DNA of 64,000 nucleotides, taken from Pontederia crassipes. Lineage: Eukaryota; Streptophyta; Magnoliopsida; Commelinales; Pontederiaceae. Below are positions 53,336 through 64,000 of this stretch, piece by piece (the stretch's first letter is position 1; each line of letters opens with the position of its first letter). The stretch spans positions 62,483,646 through 62,547,645 of the forward strand of contig CM060193.1 of NCBI GenBank assembly GCA_030549335.1, read 5' to 3'. The position numbers and the translations under genes are program-made. The notes below the pieces were generated by a model, which made no database searches, had not been told where the DNA came from, and saw only the letters and a program-made list of their open reading frames with translations.

Positions 53336-54989
53336 GTGAAAACGAAGAAGAGGGGTTAGGGATTTAAGTAATTTTTAGCGTCGCAATATAGAGAAGCTAA
53401 TGTATCGCTAAGACAACGTAGTGACACCATCGCGTCGTCGGGGCATCTCAATTATGTAGCGTCTCAATTTCGCGACGCCATAGAGACGTTCAATAAAAGT
53501 TTTTTCAAATTTTTTTAGTATGTATGTAATTTTATTTATCAATGTAACGTCTCATCGCATTATGCTCCGTTTCAATTATTTTATTTTCTTTCGATAATTT
53601 ATCATGTATGTATACAAAATTATAAATATGTATGTATATGTGTATATAACACAAATGTGTGTGTATAAATATACATATGTAATATAAGCGTACGTATATA
53701 TATGTCTACGTGTGAGAGATTAAGTTACAACAATGTGTTTCGTCTATATGTATTATAAATATAAATGTGTATGTATATGTCTATACATGTGCGAGTCATA
53801 TATATATAGATAACATGTATATGTATACGTATTCGAAGTGAATATATATATGTGTGTATTTGTTTATATGTGTCAGATTAGGTTATAATAATATGTATAT
53901 ATGCACTTATTATATATAGGTATCGACATATACGCGTATTTATATGTCTATATGTGCCCGATTGAGCGAGGGGTCAAAAGTCGGCTTAGAAGGCACAATA
54001 CAGACGCCATTGAGTCTCTAGGTTCATTTATCGACTGCGTAGCGCCTAACTAACGTCTAAAACAGTATGGCATCTCGAATGTGCGATGCTAGAGAGACAC
54101 CCATAGTGTCATCTTAGCGTCGATAATAGCTTCGGCGCTCATTAAACTCTAGGTAGACGCTATTGTGTGTCTACTGTGACGCTAACATATCACTCACTTA
54201 ATTAACCATCGTAATCCTATGATTAAGTATATAATAATAATATATGCATAATTAAGATATTATATATATTATATGTATACATAACATAAGTAATATAGGT
54301 AAAAAATTATATATTTAGAAACACTCTTATCATGTAAAAATACATATATATATATAATCTGTAATTAATACTAATATAATATTTAATGAATTTATTGATT
54401 GACATATAGTATATATAATATAGTGTTTATATATATACTATAGCGTCTCTTTCGTTTGAGACGCCATGTAGCGTCGCTTTAGAGTCTTCATTCGTGCGAC
54501 GCTAGATTCGCGTCTAACGTTGTCGACGCCATAACGGCGCTAGGTACTGCCGCGCATTTGCGGTTGCCGCCAGAAATAATAACGTCTACGTAGCGTCTCG
54601 ATTGCGCTACTTTTAACGTCAACTCTCTAAGTAGTTAGGAAGACGCTATTGAGAGGCAAGTGGCGCCTGATTCTTGTGATGCTAAAGAAGCGCAATGGAG
54701 GCGTTAGTGGCGTCTTTATAGCGTCATATACTTTTGAGGCGTTACATGGTGTCGCTAGTCGCCAATTTTCTTGTAGTGTATGCCATACCATGATCTTTGT
54801 TCCGTACATTGGGGCGGCACATAGCAATCTCGTGTTTTATCTTTGCTTTACTTATCTTTGTTTATCATGAAATCTATGAATTCGAACCCAAAATGGCATT
54901 ATTATCTTTACAATAGGACTCGAACAGTTATAGATAAACTGGTTCAAGTCTTCTATTAGGGTTCAAAAGCCTGACTTAGATCGGGTCAG

Positions 54990-55580
54990 AGTCCGACTCG
55001 GACCATGTCAATTCTCATACATCAGAATCAATTCAATGTCTCTCTATGGGTTCGAGTGGGTTGAACCAGTCAATTTGAACTGGTGGTTTGGGCTGAATCG
55101 AACGGTCTAAACCGGTCGGTATCGCTCAACCGTTTCCTGGACCGGTTGATCGTTCCTCCTAGTTTGGACGAGCCGAACCGGCCGACTTGAACCTGTCAAC
55201 TGTTCCTTATGGACCGGTCGACCGCTCCTCTGGGATCGGTTGACCGTTCTCTTTGTCAGGCATTTTGTCGAACCAATCGACCGTGCCTCCGGCCGGTCGA
55301 CCGATCACTCTACGTATCACTGGATCGGTCGACCATTCTGAGAGGTCGGTCAACCGATCGCGAACTCATGGTGACACGCAGTGCGCGCCGGATCGGTCGA
55401 CCGTTCGGATGGACCGATCGATCGATTGTGAGATCGAACTCGTCGGGGTACTGCTGGATCAGTCGACCGATCTAAAAATGCGACAGTGCAATATGCCTAT
55501 CAGTTCGGTCGATCATTCATCGACTGGTCGACCGTTCATCGATCGATCGATCGTTCATCGACCTGTCGACCGATGTCTTC
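54990..55580. repeat. Array of GGTCGACCG / TCGACCGTTC motifs
   Basis: More than twenty copies of a short, partly palindromic motif (CGGTCGACCG and variants TCGACCGATC, GTTGACCGTTC) recur at irregular 20-40 base spacing. It is not coding. It looks like the subterminal array of a transposon or a decayed satellite. The family is not identified. Confidence 0.7.
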
Positions 55581-56379
55581 GATAAAACAGGGCCGCCGGT
55601 CTTCTTCCTCGCTTTCGGTAGCCCTCTGGCCATCAAAACTCAACGATCAGAATACGGAAAATAAATGTACGAATCTCAGGGTCATAATGGATGCGTCAAA
55701 TGATCAATATTTCCTCGTATAGGAGATTTAAACTCTAAGGTACCTTTCGTTCGATCGTTTGATTTCGCCGGCGATCTGTTCATCGTTCTCCGACGTCGGT
55801 CGTCTCTGGTCGATGGGGAAAGGACGCCTGACTTTTGCTTGTGCGTTGTAGGGTCCAGGCACGAGTCGAAGGGTCGTCGGATCGTCGTCTCTGTTCTTCC
55901 GCCGAGCGCCGTTCGTCGTCGGAGTTGCAAAGGAAGGAGGAGAAGGGCGGTGGACGCGGCTGGTGAGGTTTCCAAGGGGCGCGAGGGCACTCCCTCGCGT
56001 CCCCTTTATAGCCCTGGCCGACCAAGGGTCGGCCGGATATGGAACGACCGCGATCGGGGAGAAAATTTCTCCCCTAGCCGGCCGTTTCATTCGTTCGTTT
56101 CAAACTTTTTTTAATTTCTTTCCTTAATTGGAAAGATGGATACATTACAGACATCCCTAGTTTTGCCCCTTGTCATTAGTTTTGCGCTTCACAAAGGTTT
56201 TGCGCTTCACAAAGGTTACGGTAGGCTTAGAACAAGTTGTCGGTCGACATCTTCCGAGCAAAGGATCCAAACGCTTTACTAGAAAAAAAATTTCGTACAC
56301 CAAGATCTTACTATCTCAGCTCTGGTGTCGCTCTTCCTAGTCATCATTTGACAAATTGAGCATTGTGCAATGGCGGAGG
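55581..56379. other. Unassigned, with a Pro/Arg-rich open frame
   Basis: A minus-strand frame at 55728-56090 (120 codons, MKRPARGEIFSPIAVVPYPA) lies in GC-rich sequence with TCGGCCGG blocks. I recognise no family, and the overlapping plus-strand frame is also open. TTTTGCGCTTCACAAAGG is duplicated in tandem at about 56180-56216. Confidence 0.35.
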
Positions 56380-56620
56380 TAGCACCCCTCGGAAGCCTCG
56401 GGAAGTAGGAATCAAGTTCAAAAGGAGAGACGGACGCCACGAGTTTCCTGGACGTCATGTTCTAGGACAGCCTCATTGAAATCCCCCGTATGGTCATGTT
56501 TGACGTCACCAAGTACCTTCTCTACAGCTTTATTGCCTTCAAGCAATGTTTCTTGGTTGTCGATAACGTGATCACCACCTACGCCGTGCTCATAGACTAC
56601 ATCATCAATGCCCCAACGTC
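56380..56620 (+). pseudogene. DUF247 protein gene fragment (frameshift and stop)
   Basis: DUF247 proteins are plant-specific, membrane-anchored proteins of mostly unknown function; some act in grass self-incompatibility. The read-through gives REVGIKFKRR in one frame, then TDATSFLDVMF-stop-DSLIEIPRM in another. It continues FDVTKYLLYSFIAFKQCF and DNVITTYAVLIDYIIN. This matches the central family pattern (L.E.GVKFK.., SFLDI.F.DG.LEIP, LIAFEQC, ITSYA.FMD.LIN). One frameshift and one internal stop break it, and both ends are missing. It runs directly into GC-palindrome repeat sequence at 56615. Confidence 0.7.
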
Positions 56621-58289
56621 AAAGGGAGGGGGCAATGCCCCCATTTTTAATATTTTTATATTATTTTTTATATATTATTTTAATTTTTAAACATTAAAAG
56701 AGGGTACAAAAGGGTAATTTAATCTTTTAATAATAGAAAAAATAGAAAATTTAATGGAATCAAAGGATGGGTTAAAGTATGGGTGACACCGGTGCGGATT
56801 GGGTGGATTTTTACTTTAAAATATCATCCTATATATTTTGTTGAGTTTTTAAATTTAAAAAACCTTATCAATTTTTTCTAATGGTTGTTTCAGAGTCCTA
56901 TATTTTATACATTTTATAATTATAAAAACATATTAATGATATAAAGAGATATCTATTTCATAAATTAATGATATTGACATGTTATAAATTGTAATAGTGC
57001 TATTTATGACTTATATTAATTTTTATTCATATTATAGGATAAATAATATGTTTATTGAGTAATTTTATACATATTATAAATGTTAACATTGATAATGTTT
57101 TGAATCTGAACTCAGTTGTATCCTATATGGCCCTCTACGTAGTCAGGCGCTTTAACAATTGGAAGGAGATCCTTACTGCGGGGGCTTGAAGGCGGAGCTC
57201 TCGAAACCTAGACGATTTTAGGGTTTCTATTTTCTATTTTATATTGTAGTTTCTTATATAAACTCCATGACAGCTAAGTTATTTTGCATCAATCATCATT
57301 ATTTCATACCAAAGAGAGCCGCCGTCGCCCGAGGACATAGCCTGATATAAGGTGAACCTTGTAAATCTCGTGTGTTTCTTCTATGATTGTGTGATATCTC
57401 TCCCTCTTTTCGTAATAGTTAAAAATATAATATCAATATATATTTTATAAAATTTTAATTATGTAGGTCTCCATCGGACTCCTCAAGTGGTTTTTTTAAA
57501 TTCTAAAGATTGTCTAGGTTTTTTCGAATCTAAAAAAACCTAAAAATTTTGTGACTGATCGGGTCAATTTTTTAGGCTTTCGAATTTTTTTTTTGACACC
57601 CCTAGATTAAACGCTAAGTTCATATATTAGGCTAGACATGGAAAAGTTAATAGAATAAAGTGACATAGTGTGGTAAGTTCATAAATTAGAGTTAGATGTG
57701 AAAAATTGCTATAGTTCAAGGGAAGTTTGAGAAATTGACCATTTATTTTATCATACTTATAGCCTTGCATTGGAACCTTTTGTTTCAAGTGAAATAAATT
57801 TATTATTGTGAATGAGAATAGTACACCAAATAGAGGATGCTCGTCATCCTATCAAAAGAAATCAATTTTTGACTCGACCAGACTAAAAAATCTATTACAC
57901 TATTAGCAGTGCAAAGTGTAATTCAAAAGTTGCTAAGAGATTGTAGATGTCTTCAATCAAATTTCGAGTTTGTCAAGAACATTTTGCATTGTGATTCAAA
58001 ATCCTAATAAGGAGAGCACAATTTGATCAAAATAGACAAGTATTTTGTGGGTGACGTCTATGCAAGAGCTTTCGTAGGAAGTGATGACTGTTGGAGGGAA
58101 TCTGGATAGCTCATATAGTTTTCTAGACTGATCATCTAGTGGGTTGGGGGTGGCTGTTGGAGCTCCAAAAATATATGGAGCCCAAATTTATTAGTCATCA
58201 TAAGGGTTTGAAGGTAAACTAATGGAATGTATTTAGCAACTAATGGGGAGCTAAGCAGGATGGGACGAGCCCAAAGATTTTAGGGAAGG

Positions 58290-58292
<3 letters not shown>
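56610..58292. repeat. Repeat-arm debris (GC-palindrome and foldback families)
   Basis: GGGGGCAATGCCCCC at about 56626 heads an AT-rich arm (to about 56790) that is an inverted relative of 48.2-48.4 kb. At 57600-57750, AGAGTTAGATGTGAAAAATTG and CAAGGGAAGTTTGAGAAATT resemble the right arm of the element at 37.1-37.6 kb. Between them and on to 58292 no gene is recognised. Confidence 0.5.

Positions 58293-58322
<30 letters not shown>
58293..58322. repeat. (AT)15 microsatellite
   Basis: Fifteen AT units lie immediately before the long-inverted-repeat element. They may be the insertion target or have grown from it. Confidence 0.9.
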
Positions 58323-58325
<3 letters not shown>

Positions 58326-58752
58326 TTTGTTTTCCTCTAACTTCTCCTGAACTAAGTTTTTTTCGCATCTACTAATGACTTTCAAATATTTCGCGGACCT
58401 CTCCTGAACTATGTCACTTTTTTCACTTAGGTCCATCCGTCAATGTCTCTTTTTTTAAACTATAAAATGACCAAAATACCATCATGAACTTAAGTGTGCT
58501 GAAAATAATACATAATAATAAATATAAAAAATTTATTGCAGGGGGCAACGCCCCCATCTCACGAGCCGAGATGGGATCGCCGACGAGATGGGGGGGTGTT
58601 CCCCCTCTCAACTTCGTCGGTGAGGTCGCAAGGGGGGCGACGCACCTTCGTGCACGCTGGTGTGGTTGAGGGGGGCGTCGGCCCCCTGCGACCTCGCCGG
58701 CGAGATGGGGGTGATGCCTTCTTCGACGAAGGAGGTGATGGTGTCGCGCGTG

Positions 58753-59420
58753 TGTCACGGAGTCATTCTCGGATATTAGATCACGTGTAGCGACTAGGCG
58801 CATAAGCACCTAACCAAGTCTATTTTGAATGACAACGAAAGTTTTATGATCGAGACGACTATGCCGAGAGTCGTTCTTATAGGCATTCAATCACGAACAT
58901 GACTAGAGTGTTGGGCTACTCATCATAGGTCCGTGGCATTAGTGCGTTGTGGCGCTAATGTAGGCGCTTGGGCGCTTTAAAGTCCGAAGGGGCGACTAAG
59001 GAACCACGGGATGCCATGAAAGGACATCGATGTGGGTTGCCACCTCACGCTCAAGGCCATGACACTAGAATTAAAGGAAAGCTTACTTATATTAACTATG
59101 ATGAAGTATAAAATACAATTGGGCCTCAGAAGGCACTAGTGAACTTCTTCCAATGTACCGTAGGTATAGGAGTTTTATTACATATTGGAGATGCAAAAGA
59201 CGTACCCCACGGGAACGTCACCTACTTGGCCATTCATAAGGATGGCCTTACAAGATAAATACCCTAGGGGCGGATAACTCGGTACTCCACAATATTACGT
59301 AGTACGGAGCGGCTGCATGTGTTTCATACTTTCGGCGCTGAGCGGCCGAGAGCTATAAGTTGAGCGGCACTAGTGCCGCGAGGCTTCGCGCTTCGTGTCA
59401 CATGAAAATGCCTCGTGACA
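58753..59420 (-). repeat. LTR (3' LTR of the minus-strand element)
   Basis: Co-linear with 62365-63029 throughout, including AACTATGATGAAG.ATAA, GACGTACC.CAC.GGAACGTC and GGCTTCGCGCTTCGTGTCAC. Confidence 0.85.
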
Positions 59421-62350
59421 TTCTCCCCCACCAAAGTCGGCGACGCCCCGATGCCATTGTCCGAGCTCCTTCAGGGTCTTCGCTTTCCATCTTGACTTCG
59501 CTTGTCTCGTTCAATTCTGTCTTCTTTGCCTTGACTTCTACTTCACCATCATCACGCAACGCCAGGAATGCCCACTCCTTAGGGTCTCACTGAGGACTCC
59601 TCCTTCAGGCCTGCTTCGCTTACTGATCCTTCGTCCAATCTGGGGTCATCACTTCAGCAAGCAACTATCCGTCCGTCAAGTTTCTGTTGGCTTCACTTTT
59701 CTTCGACTTGCGCAGCGTCAACTTATGTGGTTTGACTTCTTTGGGGTGAAGCAACTCTTGTATATATTCAGGAATAGCTCGGAAACAAAGTTGCCTCAGG
59801 GTCGTGCAAAACACGATGAAGAGTTTCGTCACTCGACCGACATGACTTGACTCGATGCCTTCATGTTGCGGGTGGCCGCGACATAAGGTCCTCCTTCCAT
59901 CGAATGCAAGGTATGGGACCATCTCACCCTTGTTGGTCGTTCTGAAATTCTGACAGTTTTAAACAGCACAAGTTCTTCGATGTGAACGTTTGCAACTTGT
60001 CTGCTTCAGGTGCTTCAGGTCGCTGTAATGAGCGACGGGAGTCTTCACATAATGCTTCGGGACGCTTCAGGTCTTTTTGTGGGCTTGACCCCCTATCTCT
60101 ATGTTGCAAGTGGTTGCAACGTAAAGTCTTCCATTCCTCCGCCGAATGAAGAGCGTGGGACCACCTCACCCTTGGTGATCACTTGATGTTTTGGCGGTAT
60201 GGAGACAAGACAAGGTTCTTTAATTTGACACTCTGTGCCTTGTCTATTCCGAGTCATCATGGTAAGCGACGAGAGTCTTCCCACGTTCCCTTGTGGTTCA
60301 ACTCGATGCCTCTAGGTTGTAGGTGGCTGCAACATAGAGTCCTTCGTCCGTTAAGTGTTGAGAGCAGCTCCACCTTACCCTTGGTGGACATGAGATATCT
60401 CGACGGTTTGAGGTGGAGCAAGGTTCTTTGATATAACATTTCACACCTTGTTCACTTCCAACCGCTATAGTGAGCGACGATGAGAGTCTCCCCACATGTG
60501 CTTGTGGTTCGACTCGATTCTCCTGCTTCGATGGGCTATCTTTGTCTTTGGCATAAGTAGCTTCATCCTTGCGACTTGAGCTTCTCTCCCCCACCATTAC
60601 CTTTGCCCAAGGGTTTTTGGTGGTATGGCACTTGTCACGATTGACTTGACAGCGACAACTAGTGAGCGGAGATTGGGCGATCATGTCCTCCCAACTCCTT
60701 CTTAGTCCAAAGTTTCTAACCCCTCTGCTTGAAGAGCACCAACGTTGGGTTTTCATTCACCTGGGAACACTGTAGGCGGAGCTCCGTGATATCTTTCACT
60801 TCCTCCTTCAACATGCTCATCTGGCCGATGTTGAACAACACGATCTTGACCTCCAATCCCGATTTGTCAGGGCTTGCATGATTGTTGAACTGCCTTCTGT
60901 CACTACCCCATATCCTGATGGGATCCATACTTGCCACATTCCATTTTGTTGCGATGGCATTGCCATAATGAGTTCGCCACATCTTGCAGGGTTCTTGGGA
61001 TATGCCTTCTTCCAATCCTGAGACCTCCTTTGAAGCTTCAGCAACACCTTTGGGTATGGACGAGGAGATACCAAGGTGCTCATTCATGAGAGGATACACC
61101 TTTGATATTCGTCCATCCATAATTCGGACAAAGTAATGCCATTGTGCCTGTCACCCTAGGGCGGCGTGACCCTCGTGAAAGAGTAGCCGTTCCGGACCTT
61201 CACCGATCCATGGGGATGCTCGTGAAGATGCTCCGCTTGGATAAGCGGATTGCGGTTAGTGAACTCGTGGCATGAACTCCCAACTTCACCTCTATCTTCA
61301 TTCAAAGGGATGACATCGCCAGTGTGTCCTTCGAAACCTTCGCATTGCAATCTTTGGAGGCCGCTTCGATTACTCGAGACGCTGACCGAGAGGAAAGGGG
61401 CACTCCTTCCTTCGGTTCACAGGGAAAGCTTGACAACAGCATGTCAAAGTTCACCCAAGGCTCGACACTCAGACCATTTGCCAAATAGGTCATTGAGTTG
61501 AGGCGTCGATTTGCGTTGGCATGTATCGGGTTCGTTCCACTCCTCAATGGGTGACATTATGCCGCTTTCGGGATGACACTTAACGAGGCAGGCAAGGCTG
61601 ACAGCTCGTCCCCAAGTGTTTGCAAGTAATCAACGCTTTGTCCCATCCATGAAAGTCATCTTGGCGTGGCAGGCGATGCTGGCGACACGACAAGACGCTT
61701 GCGAATGATACTCCGCGGCCAAAAGGGATGATGCTCCTTAGCCGAAAGGGACCATGAACCTTGATGCTTATCCTTGAGCCAACTTCTCCCATGAAGCGGT
61801 TGTGCACTTCACGTTGCATGACTGGGCATGCGATGCGACATCACGAAATACCGAGCAGTGCCAGGTTGTCATGATAGTGCATGCCCGACAGTCCTTGAAT
61901 GTGACACGGGTCCTCCGAGTTACACAACGTTTGTGTAAGTGACCTCATGGTATGAGTAGTGCAAGACCATCATGCGGAGCATATTGCCACTTTTGATGCA
62001 GCGCAACACTTCAAGATTCCTTGACTGTATACCTGCGGTGGTTCATCCGCTTGAGTGAGCGATGCATGACCGTCCCGATTAGGCGGGATGATCAATCCAC
62101 CATCATAATGCATGACAAACGTTCCTTGACACGACACGGGTGTATGAGGAACTTGTTACCGGGCACGAATGGGCGTGTGGCGAGGAAACTTGCCACGCAT
62201 TCCTCGTTAGCGTCCATGATTAGGGACTATGGTACTAGTGCACCTGGGCGTAGTGGAGTTTTTGAGCAGAAGCATTTTTCTTACGCCAGAGCACGTTGCG
62301 ATGACACAAGTGAGTCATCGTTGCTTGATAATCCGAGTAGGAAGAACCTG

Positions 62351-62362
62351 GCTCTGATACCA
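62351..62362 (-). promoter_or_regulatory. Primer-binding site, initiator tRNA-Met type
   Basis: The minus strand reads TGGTATCAGAGC, complementary to the 3' end of initiator tRNA-Met, with a two-base spacer from the LTR. This is the standard primer site of plant LTR retrotransposons. Confidence 0.9.
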
Positions 62363-62364
62363 GT

Positions 62365-63029
62365 TGTCACGGGGTCATTCTCGGACATTAAACTACGTGC
62401 GGCGACTAGGCGGATAGGAACATAGCCAAGTCTATTTTGAATGGCAGCGGAAGTTTTATGATTAAGACGACTATGCCAAGAGTCGCTCTTATAAGCATTC
62501 AATCACGAACATGACTAGAGTGTTGAACTACTCATAGGTTCGTGGCATTAGCACGTTGCGGCGCTAATGGAGGCGCTTTGGCGCTTTAAAGTTCGAAGGG
62601 GCGACTAAGGAACCACGGGACGCAACGAAGGGACACCGATGTGGGTTGCCACCCCACGTTCAAGGCCATGACACTAGAATTAAAGGAAAGCTTACTTGTA
62701 TTAACTATGATGAAGCATAACATACAATTGGGTCTCGGAAGGCACTAGTGAACTCCTCCCAGTGTATCGTAGGTATAGGAGTCTTATTACATATTGAAGA
62801 TGCAAAAGACGTACCTCACAGGAACGTCACCTACTTGGCCATTCATAATGATGACCTTACAAGATAAATGCTCTAGGGGCGGATAACTTGGTACTCCGCA
62901 ATATTACGCAGTGCGGGGCGGCTGCATGTGTTCCATGATTTCGACGCTGAGTGGCCGAGAGCTATAAGTTGAGTGGCACTGGTGCCGTGAGGCTTCGCGC
63001 TTCGTGTCACGAGAGAACGCCCCGTGACA
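62365..63029 (-). repeat. LTR (5' LTR of the minus-strand element)
   Basis: Partner of 58753-59420. On the minus strand it ends GACCCCGTGACA, directly before the primer-binding site. Confidence 0.85.
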
Positions 63030-63872
63030 TGTGGAGAAGGAAACTTGACGGGAGTCGCCGAAGATGGAGGAGAGGGGATCACTGGTGTCAGAGGCAATGG
63101 AGTCACCAATGACGAAGAAAGAGGTGGCAATGCAAGAGGCGAAGTTGGAGGAGAGGCGGCATCAGGAGGAGGCGACGACGACGGCGACGAGAGTGGTGGT
63201 GAAGCAGGAGGTGGGATGGGAGGCAAAGGAGACGGAGTGGCCAGGGGTGAAGTGGGAGGAGGGATAGTCGGCGTGGTGAAGGCCTTGCAAGCGGCATCGA
63301 TGAGGAGGACGAGGGTTGAGCGGAAGGCGGCAATGACATCCAACCCGAAGGAGGCGTCCGAGTGGACATGGGACTCCTCTGATGCAGCGAACTTATGTTA
63401 CTGCTGGCGGGAAATTTTATCAAGCGAGAAAAAAAACAGAGATATGAACCCCCATCACCGGTGAGATGGGGGGGAGGGGAGATGCCCCCCTCGACCTCCT
63501 TGGCACGCACGAGGGGGGTGTCGCCCCCCTTGCGACCTTGCCGACGAGGTTGTAGGGGGGCAACGCCCCCATCTTGCTAGCGAGATGGGGACGGGGGCAT
63601 TGCCTCTGCAATAATTTTTTTATATTTATTATTATTTATTATTTTAAGCACACTTATTTGAACTTCAAGGGTATTTTGGTCATTTCATAATTTAAAAAAT
63701 AAAAAATAATGGAAAAGTTAACAAACATTGACAGATGGACCTACGTAGAAAAAGGGGCATAGTTCAAGGGAGGTCCGCGAAATACTTGAAAGTCGTTCGT
63801 AGACGCAAAGTAGTTTAGGAGAGGTTAGAGTAAAAAATCCTATAATTTTATATAAGAAACAAAACTCTCTAG

Positions 63873-64000
63873 CTCTACAAGAAAATTGAGATTTTCCGAC
63901 GAACAATTTCCGATGGAAAGAAATTCATCAAAATTTTTGACGAATTTTGAGACGGATAATACTTCGTCGGAATTTTCGACGGTCCTGACCGTCAGAAATG
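63873..64000. mobile_element. Terminus of a second CACTA element, continues beyond the window
   Basis: CTCTACAAGAAAA differs from the canonical CACTACAAGAAAA terminus at one base. It is followed at once by dense TTCCGACGAA, CGTCGGAATT and TTCGACGG motifs in both orientations, which are typical subterminal repeats. Its motif set differs from that of the element at 49.5-54.8 kb, so it is a different family. Confidence 0.7.

Larger units (their letters stand above)
49468..54778 (-). mobile_element. CACTA (En/Spm-type) DNA transposon, 5311 bp, both ends present
   Basis: The left end CACTATAAGAAAATTGGC and the inverted right end CACTACAAGAAAATTGGC differ at one base, and the CACTACAAGAAAA type terminus is diagnostic. 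The flanking TAT (49465-49467 and 54779-54781) is a 3 bp target duplication, as the superfamily makes. Subterminal zones of about 400-500 bases on each side are packed with GAGACGC/GCGTCTC and GACGCTA motifs in both orientations. The interior holds a decayed accessory gene on the minus strand and a GC-rich low-complexity block. I see no TNP2-type transposase, so it is probably non-autonomous. Confidence 0.9.
58753..63029 (-). mobile_element. Non-coding LTR retrotransposon (LARD-like), 4277 bp
   Basis: Direct LTRs lie at 58753-59420 (668 bp) and 62365-63029 (665 bp). Each begins TGTCACGG and ends CGTGACA. A tRNA-Met primer site (TGGTATCAGAGC on the minus strand, 62351-62362) lies 2 bases from the right LTR. 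A polypurine tract (GGTGGGGGAGAA on the minus strand, about 59421-59432) adjoins the left LTR. Orientation is therefore minus. The 2944-base interior contains no recognisable gag or pol; its minus-strand ORFs (up to 152 codons) match nothing I know. Three imperfect repeats of about 200 bases run across 59825-60450. Confidence 0.85.
58321..63843. mobile_element. Long-terminal-inverted-repeat element, interrupted by an LTR element
   Basis: Reading 63843 backwards on the minus strand reproduces 58321 onward for about 300 bases. Shared blocks are CTCTAAC(T/C)TCTCCT.AACT, TATTTCGCGGACCTC, TAGGTCCATC.GTCAATGT, ATGACCAAAATACC and a GC zone with GGGGGCAACGCCCCC. Removing the nested LTR element (58753-63029) leaves about 1.25 kb. 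The remaining centre (63030-63420) is open for up to 156 codons but low in complexity (Gly/Glu or Pro/Ser-rich). No transposase is seen. The target duplication is unclear because the flanks are AT-rich. Confidence 0.75.

Noticed and set aside
52653-53339. A 228-codon Gly/Arg/Ala-rich ORF in the CACTA interior
   Set aside because: It is repetitive sequence open in several frames and resembles no protein family.

Overview
This is a 64 kb stretch of a flowering-plant nuclear genome. The genes are intron-rich, the plant-specific families match closely, and every large gap holds transposons. GC-rich third positions in the LAX and cold-shock exons lean towards a monocot, but I cannot name the species. 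I see no prokaryotic, organellar or CRISPR content and no convincing tRNA or rRNA gene.

Six protein-coding genes can be rebuilt exon by exon. They are a LAX/AUX1-type auxin importer (259-2633, +); a cold-shock-domain glycine-rich protein with two zinc knuckles (8468-9103, -); a THG1-type tRNA-His guanylyltransferase (12548-17863, -); a cytosolic-type xylulose kinase (29196-34075, -); a plant two-membrane-segment protein of unknown function (38923-41433, -); and the plastid riboflavin-pathway deaminase PyrD (43873-46300, -). They are unrelated housekeeping genes, each with its own control, and do not form a cluster or pathway. A broken DUF247 fragment (56380-56620) is the only other host-gene remnant recognised.

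The rest is layered transposon history. From 20.2 to 28.6 kb a Ty3/gypsy LTR element with a truncated 5' LTR sits inside the left inverted arm of a Mutator-like element, which itself sits in an AT-rich repeat. From 49.47 to 54.78 kb lies a complete-ended CACTA element with a TAT target duplication and a decayed accessory gene. From 58.3 to 63.8 kb a non-coding LTR element (minus strand) sits inside a long-inverted-repeat element. A second CACTA terminus begins at 63873 and runs off the window. Smaller pieces include a 192 bp MITE with a perfect 9 bp target duplication, a Tourist-like MITE with a TAA duplication, and a truncated Au-type SINE.

The most interesting gene-level observation is a tandem duplication inside THG1. 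Two catalytic-domain exons are repeated downstream with all splice sites kept, but one repeat exon carries a stop codon, so the copies could act as alternative or poison exons. The xylulose kinase gene also needs a GC-AG intron. I did not find a wholly new biological system; the novelty lies in these gene-structure oddities and the nesting.
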